Positions 9,307 to 16,523 of a stretch of 36,811 bases of DNA are shown here, piece by piece (positions within the stretch are counted from its first letter, which is position 1; the number at the start of each line of letters is the position of its first letter). This DNA is from Flavobacteriales bacterium 32-34-25. Its GTDB lineage: Bacteria > Bacteroidota > Bacteroidia > Flavobacteriales > Flavobacteriaceae. The notes below the pieces were generated by a model. That model did not search any database. It was not told the origin of the DNA and was given only the letters and a program-made list of their open reading frames with translations. The stretch is taken from assembly GCA_002280815.1 (NCBI GenBank), contig NCET01000007.1, positions 1 to 36,811 of the forward strand, read 5' to 3'. The position numbers and the translations under genes are program-made.

Positions 9307-9738
9307 TTATTCTTCTAATTCTGGAATATGATCCACAATTACACCTGCTTTTTTTAAAAATTGAATTCCCGAATCATCGCGATATCCGTTTTGATACACT
9401 ACTCTTTTTATACCTGATTGATGAATTAATTTACTGCATTCTTTGCAAGGAGAAAGTGTGATATAAAGCGTTGCTCCTTCGCAGGATTGTGTTGATCTTG
9501 CTACTTTAAGAATTGCATTGGCCTCGGCGTGCAAAACATCCCATCTTGTTAAACCTTCTTCGTCTTCGCAACAATTATCAAAACCAGAAGGTGTACCGTT
9601 ATATCCATCAGAGATAATCATTCGGTCTTTTACAATAATAGCTCCTACTTGCTTGCGTTTGCAGTATGACAAAAGTCCCCATTCCTTAGCAATACGCAGA
9701 TAAGCTTTGTCGTATTTATTTAATTTTCTTTGTTCCAT
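9307..9738 (-). CDS. dCMP/cytidine deaminase family protein
   Basis: A zinc-dependent deaminase of the deoxycytidylate deaminase (ComEB) type, converting dCMP to dUMP for dTTP synthesis. It is 143 residues from the chosen start. Zinc ligands are His70 (LHAEANAI) and Cys98/Cys101 (SPCKEC), with Glu72 as proton shuttle. The GYNGTPSGFDNCCEDE segment is typical of dCMP deaminases. An ATG 15 bases upstream would overlap the preceding gene. The ATG at 9738 leaves a 2-base gap after the HupE/UreJ stop and begins MEQRKLNKYD, which fits the family better. The one-base gap to the protease gene downstream points to one operon. Confidence 0.92.
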   Translation of the reverse strand: MEQRKLNKYDKAYLRIAKEWGLLSYCKRKQVGAIIVKDRMIISDGYNGTPSGFDNCCEDEEGLTRWDVLHAEANAILKVARSTQSCEGATLYITLSPCKECSKLIHQSGIKRVVYQNGYRDDSGIQFLKKAGVIVDHIPELEE

Positions 9739-9740
9739 AA

Positions 9741-10334
9741 TTATCTTAACCAAATTTCATTTCCTATAATAATTGGCAAAACTACTCCAATAATAAATGC
9801 CGACATAACCAAAGTCCAATCTCTTTTAGAAAATCTAAAAACCGTTTGAACAATATAAGCTATAATTAAAACAACAAGAACCACAATTAATTGAGCTGCT
9901 TCGATACCCAGTGCAAATTCCAGCACAGCTAACAACTTAGACGTTGAAGTTCCGTGATGGATGGATTTAAAATTATTCAAAAAGCCTAAACCATGTATAA
10001 TTCCAAAGAAAAGCGTAATAAAGAAAACTAAATTAATACTTTCCTTCTTGCCTGACTTTCCTGCTGTAAAAAGATGAAACAAGGCTACAATTAAAACCGT
10101 AATAGGAATCAACAATTCAACCACAGCTACTTTGACAGCAATAATGCCGTAAATTGACAATAACAAAGCCACGGTATGACCAATGGTGAATGTAGTAACC
10201 AGCAATAAAATTCGTTTCCAATCTTTAAAAGTAAGCGGAATTATCAATGCAATTAAAAACAAAATATGATCGTAGGAATAGATATTTAAAATATGTTTTA
10301 ATCCTAATTGAAAGTAGATTAAAAATTGGGACAT
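9741..10334 (-). CDS. HupE/UreJ family membrane protein
   Basis: A polytopic inner-membrane protein with about six hydrophobic helices over 197 residues. The family signature is the opening QLGLKHILNIYSYDHILFL, with more His residues in FTIGHTVAL and FFGIIHGLGFL. HupE and UreJ relatives are proposed nickel or cobalt permeases, but no hydrogenase or urease gene lies here, so the metal role is uncertain. The frame is open to an ATG at 10394. I chose the ATG at 10334 (MSQFLIYFQ) because homologous proteins begin close to that segment and the extra 20 residues look non-coding. It leads a tight operon with a dCMP deaminase and an S41 protease. Confidence 0.82.
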   Translation of the reverse strand: MSQFLIYFQLGLKHILNIYSYDHILFLIALIIPLTFKDWKRILLLVTTFTIGHTVALLLSIYGIIAVKVAVVELLIPITVLIVALFHLFTAGKSGKKESINLVFFITLFFGIIHGLGFLNNFKSIHHGTSTSKLLAVLEFALGIEAAQLIVVLVVLIIAYIVQTVFRFSKRDWTLVMSAFIIGVVLPIIIGNEIWLR

Positions 10335-10487
10335 CATTGTATTATTTATTGATATAAGGAATGTAAACTTACGATTAATTTTGAAACTCCTCAATCCAAC
10401 ACCTCAAATCCTTAGGATATTTTTAACTTATATTACATTTTGCGTTAAATAAAATTCAAAAGAAAATTAATAATTTAAAAATTGAAT

Positions 10488-10495
10488 TATCTTTG
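10488..10495 (+). promoter_or_regulatory. -7 element for the TerB-like gene
   Basis: TATCTTTG matches TAnnTTTG exactly and sits 23 bases before the ATG at 10519. No convincing -33 TTG was found at the expected distance. Confidence 0.5.
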
Positions 10496-10518
10496 TCTTA
10501 TAAAAAAACACAATAATT

Positions 10519-10950
10519 ATGTCATTTTCAGATTTATTTGATAGCGAATTTAAACAAAGAAATAAAGGTCATTTCTCTGCGATTGTTCGTGTTGCTCTAG
10601 CTGATGGTATTGTTTCTGATGAAGAAAAAGCTTTCTTAGATAAATTAGCCACAAAACTTGAAATTGCTCCTTCAGAATATGAAGAGATTTTAGAAAACCC
10701 AACAATTAATCCTATCAACCCACCTTATTTGTACACTCAAAGAATAGAGCGTTTGTTTGATTTAGCTAGAATGGTTCATGTGGATCATCAATTAGGCGAC
10801 AAACAAGAAATACTTTTAAAGAAAATTGGTATCGGATTAGGTTTTACTCCTAGCAATGTCAATTATATTATTGCAAAAGCATTGTCATTAGTAGACAAAA
10901 AAGTAGATTTTGACACTTTTGCTTACGAAATGCAAAACATGCACAAGTAA
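10519..10950 (+). CDS. TerB family (tellurite resistance B-like) protein
   Basis: A 143-residue, mostly helical cytoplasmic protein of the TerB-like family. The diagnostic acidic motif VALADGIVSDEEKAFL lies at about residues 26-41, and a similar metal-binding-style segment (HVDHQLGDKQEILLKKI) is near residue 96. TerB-like proteins bind Ca2+ through such acidic loops and are linked to stress responses. No other ter genes are nearby, so actual tellurite resistance should not be assumed. It is monocistronic: an exact -7 element precedes it and a strong hairpin terminator follows. Confidence 0.82.
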   Translation: MSFSDLFDSEFKQRNKGHFSAIVRVALADGIVSDEEKAFLDKLATKLEIAPSEYEEILENPTINPINPPYLYTQRIERLFDLARMVHVDHQLGDKQEILLKKIGIGLGFTPSNVNYIIAKALSLVDKKVDFDTFAYEMQNMHK

Positions 10951-10970
10951 TTTTTACTTATACAAATATC

Positions 10971-11008
10971 AAAAAAAGCTCTTGAAATCAAAATCAAGAG
11001 CTTTTTTT
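10971..11008 (+). terminator. terB terminator; first copy of a 38-nt repeat
   Basis: The stem GCTCTTGA (10978-10985) with TCAAGAGC (10994-11001) has an 8-nt loop, seven As before and seven Ts after. The whole 38-nt unit recurs identically and in the same orientation at 20382-20419. Confidence 0.9.
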
Positions 11009-11093
11009 GTATAGTTTACACTATTTACGAAATATAAAAAACAGCAAGCACAAACAATTAAATACTATATCATTTATCATTGCAAATTTATTT

Positions 11094-11125
11094 TTGTGTA
11101 AGCTAAGGTATTTTAATTATGTTTG
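11094..11125 (+). promoter_or_regulatory. Promoter of the ECF sigma-factor gene
   Basis: TTG (11094-11096) lies 21 bases before TATGTTTG (11118-11125), matching the Bacteroidota -33/-7 pattern. The predicted start of transcription, near 11132, leaves a leader of about 37 bases before the ATG at 11169. This promoter rules out the upstream in-frame ATG at 11007. Confidence 0.6.
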
Positions 11126-11168
11126 CCTCAACCTTAATTGCATTATAATTAATTGCCAATCATCTAAT

Positions 11169-11819
11169 ATGAACTCTAATTTGACATCTTCAAATGAATC
11201 TGCTCTTCTATTGCGTATTGCATCTGGCGATGAATTATCCTATACACGTCTGGTTGAAAAATACTGGCAAAAGGTACTACAACATGCTCTCAGCTTTGTA
11301 AAATCCTATCCGATTGCTGAGGAATTAACACAAGATATTTTTATTCAGATTTGGGAAAAACGAAACAAATTATCCGAAGTAAATAGTTTTGAGAACTATC
11401 TTTTTATAGTAAGTCGCAATTTAATTATTAGTCATGTCAGAAAAAAACTGATAGAAACCGATTCACTGAAAGATCAAAAACTACAAGAGCTATTCTTTAA
11501 GCCGGATGAACAATATGAGTTTGAGGAATTAGTCAAAATTTTAAACGAAGGAGCTGCACTTTTGCCAGAACCCAGACGTTCTGTTTTCCTGTTAAGTCGC
11601 ATAGAAGGAAGGGGTACCGACTATATCAGCAAGAAATTAGGTATAGCAACAAGAACTGTTCGCTGGCATTTACTGCAGGCCTTAAACTTCCTTAGGATTT
11701 ACTTACACAATCATTATATCATCAGTCTTTTAGCCCTAATTTTATTAGGGCTATTTTTTTTCAAAAAATTTTCATTTTTCATTGCCACTTTAGTAATCAA
11801 ATCTCGTCTTTATAATTGA
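11169..11819 (+). CDS. ECF (FecI-like) RNA polymerase sigma factor
   Basis: A sigma-70 family factor of the Bacteroidota ECF type that regulates outer-membrane uptake loci. Region 2 spans about residues 25-95 (ELTQDIFIQIWEKRNKL), and region 4 about 120-175 with the helix-turn-helix (DYISKKLGIATRTVRWHLLQAL). An alternative start at 11007 is rejected because the promoter lies inside it. From the ATG at 11169 the product has 216 residues. Unusually, the last ~30 residues are a hydrophobic tail (SLLALILLGLFFFKKF), and the DNA coding for it is a perfect terminator hairpin. Deleting one T from the TTTT run at 11728-11731 would place TAG just before the hairpin, giving 187 residues, a usual family length. 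The gene lies 10 bases upstream of the fecR-like gene. Confidence 0.88.
   Translation: MNSNLTSSNESALLLRIASGDELSYTRLVEKYWQKVLQHALSFVKSYPIAEELTQDIFIQIWEKRNKLSEVNSFENYLFIVSRNLIISHVRKKLIETDSLKDQKLQELFFKPDEQYEFEELVKILNEGAALLPEPRRSVFLLSRIEGRGTDYISKKLGIATRTVRWHLLQALNFLRIYLHNHYIISLLALILLGLFFFKKFSFFIATLVIKSRLYN
11731..11761 (+). terminator. Terminator-like hairpin inside the sigma-factor 3' end
   Basis: TAGCCCTAAT (11731-11740) pairs perfectly with ATTAGGGCTA (11744-11753) across a 3-nt loop and is followed by eight Ts. It is as strong as the other terminators in the window but lies within the open frame, 69 bases before the FecR start. It could attenuate fecR transcription. Confidence 0.7.
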
Positions 11820-11829
11820 AGGACTTTTA

Positions 11830-13023
11830 ATGCCGTTCCCAAAACCTGTATTTATGTATCAAAAAGAAGAATTCAAAGAACTTATGGAGCAGTTTATTTC
11901 AGGAGAGATTACCCCTGAAGGAAAAACAATGCTACTCTCGATGTTGGATAATCCCCAATATTCAGAAGAACTAAATACAATTTTTCGTGAAAATTATGAC
12001 TCTGTAGAAATTCCTACTGTTAGCCCTGAGTCAACCCAAAAATTCATGGATGAACTTAAAAACAAAATGAATGCTTCAAAAGCAAAAGAACCATCTGTTG
12101 TAAGTTTATTCAATTGGAAAAAAATAGCTGTAGCTGCGAGTATTTTGGTAGCGATTGGCATTGGAACTTTTACTCTTTTACAAAAAAAGGATCAGTCTCC
12201 TGTGATGGTAGCATCAAAAACAAAAAACGACAAAGAACCTGGAAAGACCGGAGCAATATTGACTCTTTCCAATGGTTCTAAAATTGTTTTGGATAGCCTG
12301 GGAAATGGATTGATAGCCAATCAAAACAATACCTCTATTACAAAAAAGAATGGCGGACTGGTATATAAAGCTGGTAAGAATACCCAAATAGCATTCAACA
12401 CTATGACTACTCCCAGAGCGCGACAATATAACTTAGAATTATCCGACGGTACAAAAGTATGGCTCAACGCCTCTTCGTCAATTACTTTTCCAACTTCTTT
12501 TGCTGCAAATGAAAGAAAAGTAATCCTACATGGAGAAGCTTATTTTGAAGTAGCCAAAGATAAAAAAAGACCTTTTAGAGTTGCTGTGAATGATATGCAG
12601 GTAAATGTATTGGGAACTCATTTCAATATCAATGCCTATGAAAATGAAGCGAATGTGAACACCACTCTCTTAGAAGGAAGTGTATTAATTACTGAGAAAA
12701 ACCAAAATGTACTGCTAAAACCCGGACAGCAAGCACAAAAACAAAAATCAGGTGCTATTGTTGTAAACAACAATGTAAATCTCGAAGAAGTGATGGGTTG
12801 GAAAAACGGTGTTTTCTACTTTGAAAATGCAAGTATTCAAACAGTTTTACGACAATTAAGCCGCTGGTATGATGTAGATATTGTATTTGAAAAAGGAATT
12901 CCTGAAAGAACTTTTGAAGGAGAAATACAAAGAAATTTACAATTATCACAGGTATTGAAAATTTTAGAAAAAAATAAGGTTCATTTTAAAATTGAAGGAA
13001 ATATTTTAAGAGTAATGCCATAA
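11830..13023 (+). CDS. FecR family anti-sigma factor (DUF4974-containing)
   Basis: An inner-membrane regulator that holds the partner ECF sigma factor and relays a signal from the outer-membrane transporter. It has 397 residues: a cytoplasmic N-terminal segment (1-95), one membrane helix (about 98-117, IAVAASILVAIGIGTFTLL), a periplasmic FecR domain (about 180-280, with LSDGTKVWLNASSSITFP and VNVLGTHFNINAY) and a C-terminal DUF4974 domain (about 327-397). A second ATG at codon 9 (MYQKEEFKEL) is also plausible as start. It lies between the sigma factor (10-base gap) and the STN-containing SusC, the standard order of such trans-envelope circuits. Confidence 0.93.
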   Translation: MPFPKPVFMYQKEEFKELMEQFISGEITPEGKTMLLSMLDNPQYSEELNTIFRENYDSVEIPTVSPESTQKFMDELKNKMNASKAKEPSVVSLFNWKKIAVAASILVAIGIGTFTLLQKKDQSPVMVASKTKNDKEPGKTGAILTLSNGSKIVLDSLGNGLIANQNNTSITKKNGGLVYKAGKNTQIAFNTMTTPRARQYNLELSDGTKVWLNASSSITFPTSFAANERKVILHGEAYFEVAKDKKRPFRVAVNDMQVNVLGTHFNINAYENEANVNTTLLEGSVLITEKNQNVLLKPGQQAQKQKSGAIVVNNNVNLEEVMGWKNGVFYFENASIQTVLRQLSRWYDVDIVFEKGIPERTFEGEIQRNLQLSQVLKILEKNKVHFKIEGNILRVMP

Positions 13024-13082
13024 TTTAGTTTAGAACGGGGAAACCCATTTTTATAAAATATGTATTTGTAATCCATAAAAAA

Positions 13083-13137
13083 AGCCAGCAGATGTTGGTA
13101 GCATTTGCTGGCTTGTTCCTAAAATTAAAAAGGAACA
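13083..13137 (+). ncRNA. Tandem stem-loops in the susC leader
   Basis: Two adjacent hairpins lie in the 181-base gap before susC. Stem 1 pairs 13083-13094 with 13102-13113 (12 bp, one G-U). Stem 2 pairs TGTTCC (13114-13119) with GGAACA (13132-13137) and starts at the next base, so the stems could stack. No U tract follows on the plus strand, so this is unlikely to be a simple terminator of the sigma/fecR unit. On the minus strand stem 1 is followed by seven Us and could end an antisense transcript. A five-codon frame (ATG at 13141, peptide MENR) and an isolated AAGGAG (13167-13172) follow. Role unknown; a cis-regulatory leader is my inference. Confidence 0.45.
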
Positions 13138-13204
13138 GTTATGGAAAACAGATAGATAAACCAAGCAAGGAGAATTTATTATTAACCAAAACCATTTCAA
13201 AAGT

Positions 13205-16200
13205 ATGAAATTATTACCAAAAACCAAGCCAAAAAACCATTGGCCAACCACCAAAACCTGGAAAGTTATGAAGTTAACCTCCGTATTAGTTATTGCGCTA
13301 ACTTTTCAAGTTTCAGCTGCAGTATCCTCACAAACAATTACTTTCTCCGGAAAGAATGTTCCGTTTAAAAAAGTAATATCGGTCATAAAAAATCAGACTG
13401 ATTATGTTTTTTTCTATGACATGGCTATCTTAAAAAATGTGAAGCCAATCACTATTAATGTTGTAAGTACACCAATTGAAAAAGTACTGGAACAAGCTTT
13501 CGCAGAAACACCCATTACCTGGATCATTGAAGGAAAAACAATTTCGTTCATTCCTAAAGTTGAAAAAACCAAAGGATTAACCTTTTTATCATTACAGCAA
13601 AACCTAGTAAAAGGTAAAATTACTGATGAACAGGGAATGCCTCTGCCCGGTGCTACTGTACTTGTAAAAAAATCCAATAAAAGTACCACCACAGATTTAG
13701 ACGGAAATTTTACGATTACCGCTACTGAAACAGATATCTTACTATTTTCCTATATTGGATATACTACCAAAGAAATCACAGTTTCAAACCAAAAAACAAT
13801 TGATGTAAGCTTAAAAGAAGATATATCAGATCTAAAAGAGGTGGTTGTAATTGGGTATGGTACTCAAAAAAAAGAGCAACTAACCAGTGCTGTAGCCAAA
13901 GTATCGGCCAAAGATTTTAACTCTGGTAGTGTTAGTGATGCCGGGCAGCTTATTCAGGGAAAAGTTGCAGGTTTAAGTATTTCGCTACCAAGTGGAGATC
14001 CAACAGCCACTACTCAGGTTCTGTTAAGAGGAAGCAGTACACTTATTGGAGGAAATGCCAATCCTCTTGTTTTGATTGATGGTGTGCCGGGAGATTTCGG
14101 GACAGTACCACCCCAGGATATTGAATCTATTAGTGTACTTAAAGACGGTTCAGCTGCAGCAATGTACGGAACCAGAGGTACAAATGGTGTTATACTGATA
14201 ACCACTAAAAGAGCATCGGGATCCTATAAAAGTTCAATTAGCTACTCAGCTATTTTAAGTACACAGCAAATAAGCAGAAGTTTGAACATGCTTAATGCTC
14301 AGGATTACAGAAATCAAATTGCTGCCGGAAAAAGAAATACAAATGATGATTTAGGAGATGATACTGATTGGCTCGATGCTATCACGCAAACTCCAATTAG
14401 TCACACACACAATCTTACTTTTAGAGGAGGTGATTCTAAAACAAATTATCTGGCTACTTTCAATGTTAGAAAATTAGAAGGGATTTTCCTGAAATCAGAT
14501 AATAATCTTTATACAGGTCGTGTTGATATTAATCATTCTATGTTTGATGATAAACTTCGTTTTAATTTAGGTTATTTAAACCGAAGTGGAAATTATACTA
14601 CAACAGGAGATGGCGCTAGTTTTAACGGATACACCTACAGACAGTCTCTTATAAGAAATCCTACATCGCCTATCCGATATGAAGATGGCACTTGGGATTC
14701 ACCTGGTGATATTGGGAACTTTAATTATGACAATCCATTAGGTAGATTAAATGAATCACAAGGACAAAACAGAAATAATTTTAGTCGTCTTAATACCCGA
14801 ATTGATTTCTTGCCTATTGAGGGATTGAAACTTTCTTCTTTAATCTCTTATTCAAGATACAACGAAACCAGAGGCTATGCAGAATCTAAAAATCATATTT
14901 CAAATACTAGAGGAGGGGTAAATGGATATGTGTCAAACGGAACCAGAGAAACTCAAGATAGATTGGTTGAATTGACTGCTCAATATTCTAAGAAGATCGA
15001 TAATCATGATTTTACAATATTAGGAGGTTATAGTTATCAGGATAATTTTTTTCGTGATTATTGGATGACTAATAATGATTTTCAAACCGATATTTTTGGT
15101 TACAACAATATTGGGTTAGGATTAGGAATCAAAAACGGAAGTACTTTTGCTAATATTGGAGGTAATACTGCCAAAACAAATCTTATAAGTTTCTTCGGAA
15201 GACTTAATTACGCTTTTAATGATCGATATTTATTACAACTTAGTGTTCGACATGAAGCGGCAAGTCAGCTTTATAAAACAGATAAGCCTTGGGGAACTTT
15301 TCCAGCTATTTCTGCTGGATGGAGAATTTCTCAGGAGGAATTCATGAAAAATGTAAAGTTTGTTGACGAACTTAAATTAAGAGCAGGTTATGGTGTTACT
15401 GGCACACCTAATCCTAACGGCTTTGGTGCTGTTGCGTTGTTAGGATATGGTCCAAGTTTTTATTATAATGGAGAGTGGATTCGAACGTTGACTCCTTCAC
15501 AAAATGAAAATCCGCATTTAAAATGGGAAGAAAAACATGAAATTAATTTAGGTTTGGATTTTGAACTTTTCAAGAGTTTTATAACGGGTTCTGTTGATTA
15601 TTATAAGCGTAATATCAAAGATCTATTGTATGATTATGCAGTTCCGACACCTCCAAATTTATATGGAACAACTCGTGCTAACGTGGGAGAACTTTCAAAC
15701 AAAGGACTTGAGGTTTTAGTTAATGTAAATGCTGTAAGAACAAAGGATTTTGATTGGACTTCAAGCGTGAATTTTTCAACAAATACCAGTAAGCTGGCTA
15801 GTTTAACTAATGATATCTATACTTTAAGTTCAGATTATTTTTATACAGGTAATACAGGGGAACCAATTCAGACTTTTACTCATAAAGTACAGGTGGGGCA
15901 ATCAATAGGTAATTTCTATGGTTTTAAAGTTGTTGACATTGATGATCAGGGAAAGTGGATTTATGAAACTCCTGCTGGTGAAAGACAATCGTCAGCTGAT
16001 TTTGCCCGTACTACCGAGAATAAACAATTGTTAGGTAACGGTTTGCCAAAATTTTATGCAGGATTGAATAATAATTTTAGATACAAGAACTGGGATTTAA
16101 GTGTTACCATGAGAGGGGCTTTTGATTATCAGATATTAAACTACGATCGTATGTATCTTGAAAATCCAACAGTTTTGAATTATAACAGGCTTAAGTCTTC

Positions 16201-16504
16201 TGAAGAGAAGGTTTTTGGAAAGACCCAATTAACCGAAACAGCCTTAGAATTTAACAGTCATTATATAGAAAATGGCGATTTTTTGAAGGTTGATAATATA
16301 ACTTTTGGATACAATTTTAAAAAATTAGGAAAAGCAATAAGTTCAGCAAGAATTTATACTTCTGTTTTAAATGCTTTTGTTTTTACAGGTTATAAAGGAA
16401 TTGATCCGGAAGTGGATAGAGGCGGACTTGCTCCGGGTAATGATGGCAGGGATAAATATCCAACCGCTCGTACTTTTAATTTCGGAATTGATGTGTCGTT
16501 TTAA
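13205..16504 (+). CDS. SusC/RagA family TonB-linked outer-membrane protein with STN domain
   Basis: A TonB-dependent transporter importing glycan fragments across the outer membrane. It has 1099 residues. The signal peptide has a long basic n-region and then LTSVLVIALTFQVSAAVSS. An STN domain follows (about 45-118), the part that touches FecR in signalling transporters. Then come a CarboxypepD_reg-like domain (about 133-208, VKGKITDEQGMPLPGATVLV), a TonB-box-like LKEVVVIGYGTQ (about 210), the plug (LIDGVPGDFG, ISVLKDGSAAAMYGTRGTNG) and a beta-barrel ending in NFGIDVSF with terminal Phe. Its STN domain and position after fecR predict that substrate binding activates the sigma factor. susD follows after 19 bases. 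Confidence 0.95.
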   Translation: MKLLPKTKPKNHWPTTKTWKVMKLTSVLVIALTFQVSAAVSSQTITFSGKNVPFKKVISVIKNQTDYVFFYDMAILKNVKPITINVVSTPIEKVLEQAFAETPITWIIEGKTISFIPKVEKTKGLTFLSLQQNLVKGKITDEQGMPLPGATVLVKKSNKSTTTDLDGNFTITATETDILLFSYIGYTTKEITVSNQKTIDVSLKEDISDLKEVVVIGYGTQKKEQLTSAVAKVSAKDFNSGSVSDAGQLIQGKVAGLSISLPSGDPTATTQVLLRGSSTLIGGNANPLVLIDGVPGDFGTVPPQDIESISVLKDGSAAAMYGTRGTNGVILITTKRASGSYKSSISYSAILSTQQISRSLNMLNAQDYRNQIAAGKRNTNDDLGDDTDWLDAITQTPISHTHNLTFRGGDSKTNYLATFNVRKLEGIFLKSDNNLYTGRVDINHSMFDDKLRFNLGYLNRSGNYTTTGDGASFNGYTYRQSLIRNPTSPIRYEDGTWDSPGDIGNFNYDNPLGRLNESQGQNRNNFSRLNTRIDFLPIEGLKLSSLISYSRYNETRGYAESKNHISNTRGGVNGYVSNGTRETQDRLVELTAQYSKKIDNHDFTILGGYSYQDNFFRDYWMTNNDFQTDIFGYNNIGLGLGIKNGSTFANIGGNTAKTNLISFFGRLNYAFNDRYLLQLSVRHEAASQLYKTDKPWGTFPAISAGWRISQEEFMKNVKFVDELKLRAGYGVTGTPNPNGFGAVALLGYGPSFYYNGEWIRTLTPSQNENPHLKWEEKHEINLGLDFELFKSFITGSVDYYKRNIKDLLYDYAVPTPPNLYGTTRANVGELSNKGLEVLVNVNAVRTKDFDWTSSVNFSTNTSKLASLTNDIYTLSSDYFYTGNTGEPIQTFTHKVQVGQSIGNFYGFKVVDIDDQGKWIYETPAGERQSSADFARTTENKQLLGNGLPKFYAGLNNNFRYKNWDLSVTMRGAFDYQILNYDRMYLENPTVLNYNRLKSSEEKVFGKTQLTETALEFNSHYIENGDFLKVDNITFGYNFKKLGKAISSARIYTSVLNAFVFTGYKGIDPEVDRGGLAPGNDGRDKYPTARTFNFGIDVSF

Positions 16505-16523
16505 ACTATTTAAAAAAGAGAAA

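Noticed and set aside
9741-10334. Hydrogenase or urease accessory cluster
   Set aside because: HupE/UreJ-like proteins are common in Bacteroidota without these enzymes, and no hydrogenase or urease gene is in the window.
10519-10950. Tellurite resistance operon
   Set aside because: Only one TerB-like gene is present, without terA, terC, terD or terZ. TerB-like domains are widespread outside tellurite resistance.
11007-11168. In-frame upstream start for the ECF sigma factor (ATG at 11007)
   Set aside because: It begins inside the terB terminator repeat, and a -33/-7 promoter lies within the extension. The added 54 residues show no family similarity.
13167-13172. AAGGAG as the ribosome binding site for susC
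   Set aside because: It lies 32 bases before the ATG at 13205, too far for a Shine-Dalgarno, and no usable start codon follows at normal spacing.
16371-16523. Upstream extension of susD overlapping the end of susC
   Set aside because: The downstream ATG at 16524 gives a proper lipoprotein signal peptide. The extension is the shifted frame of the susC barrel end.
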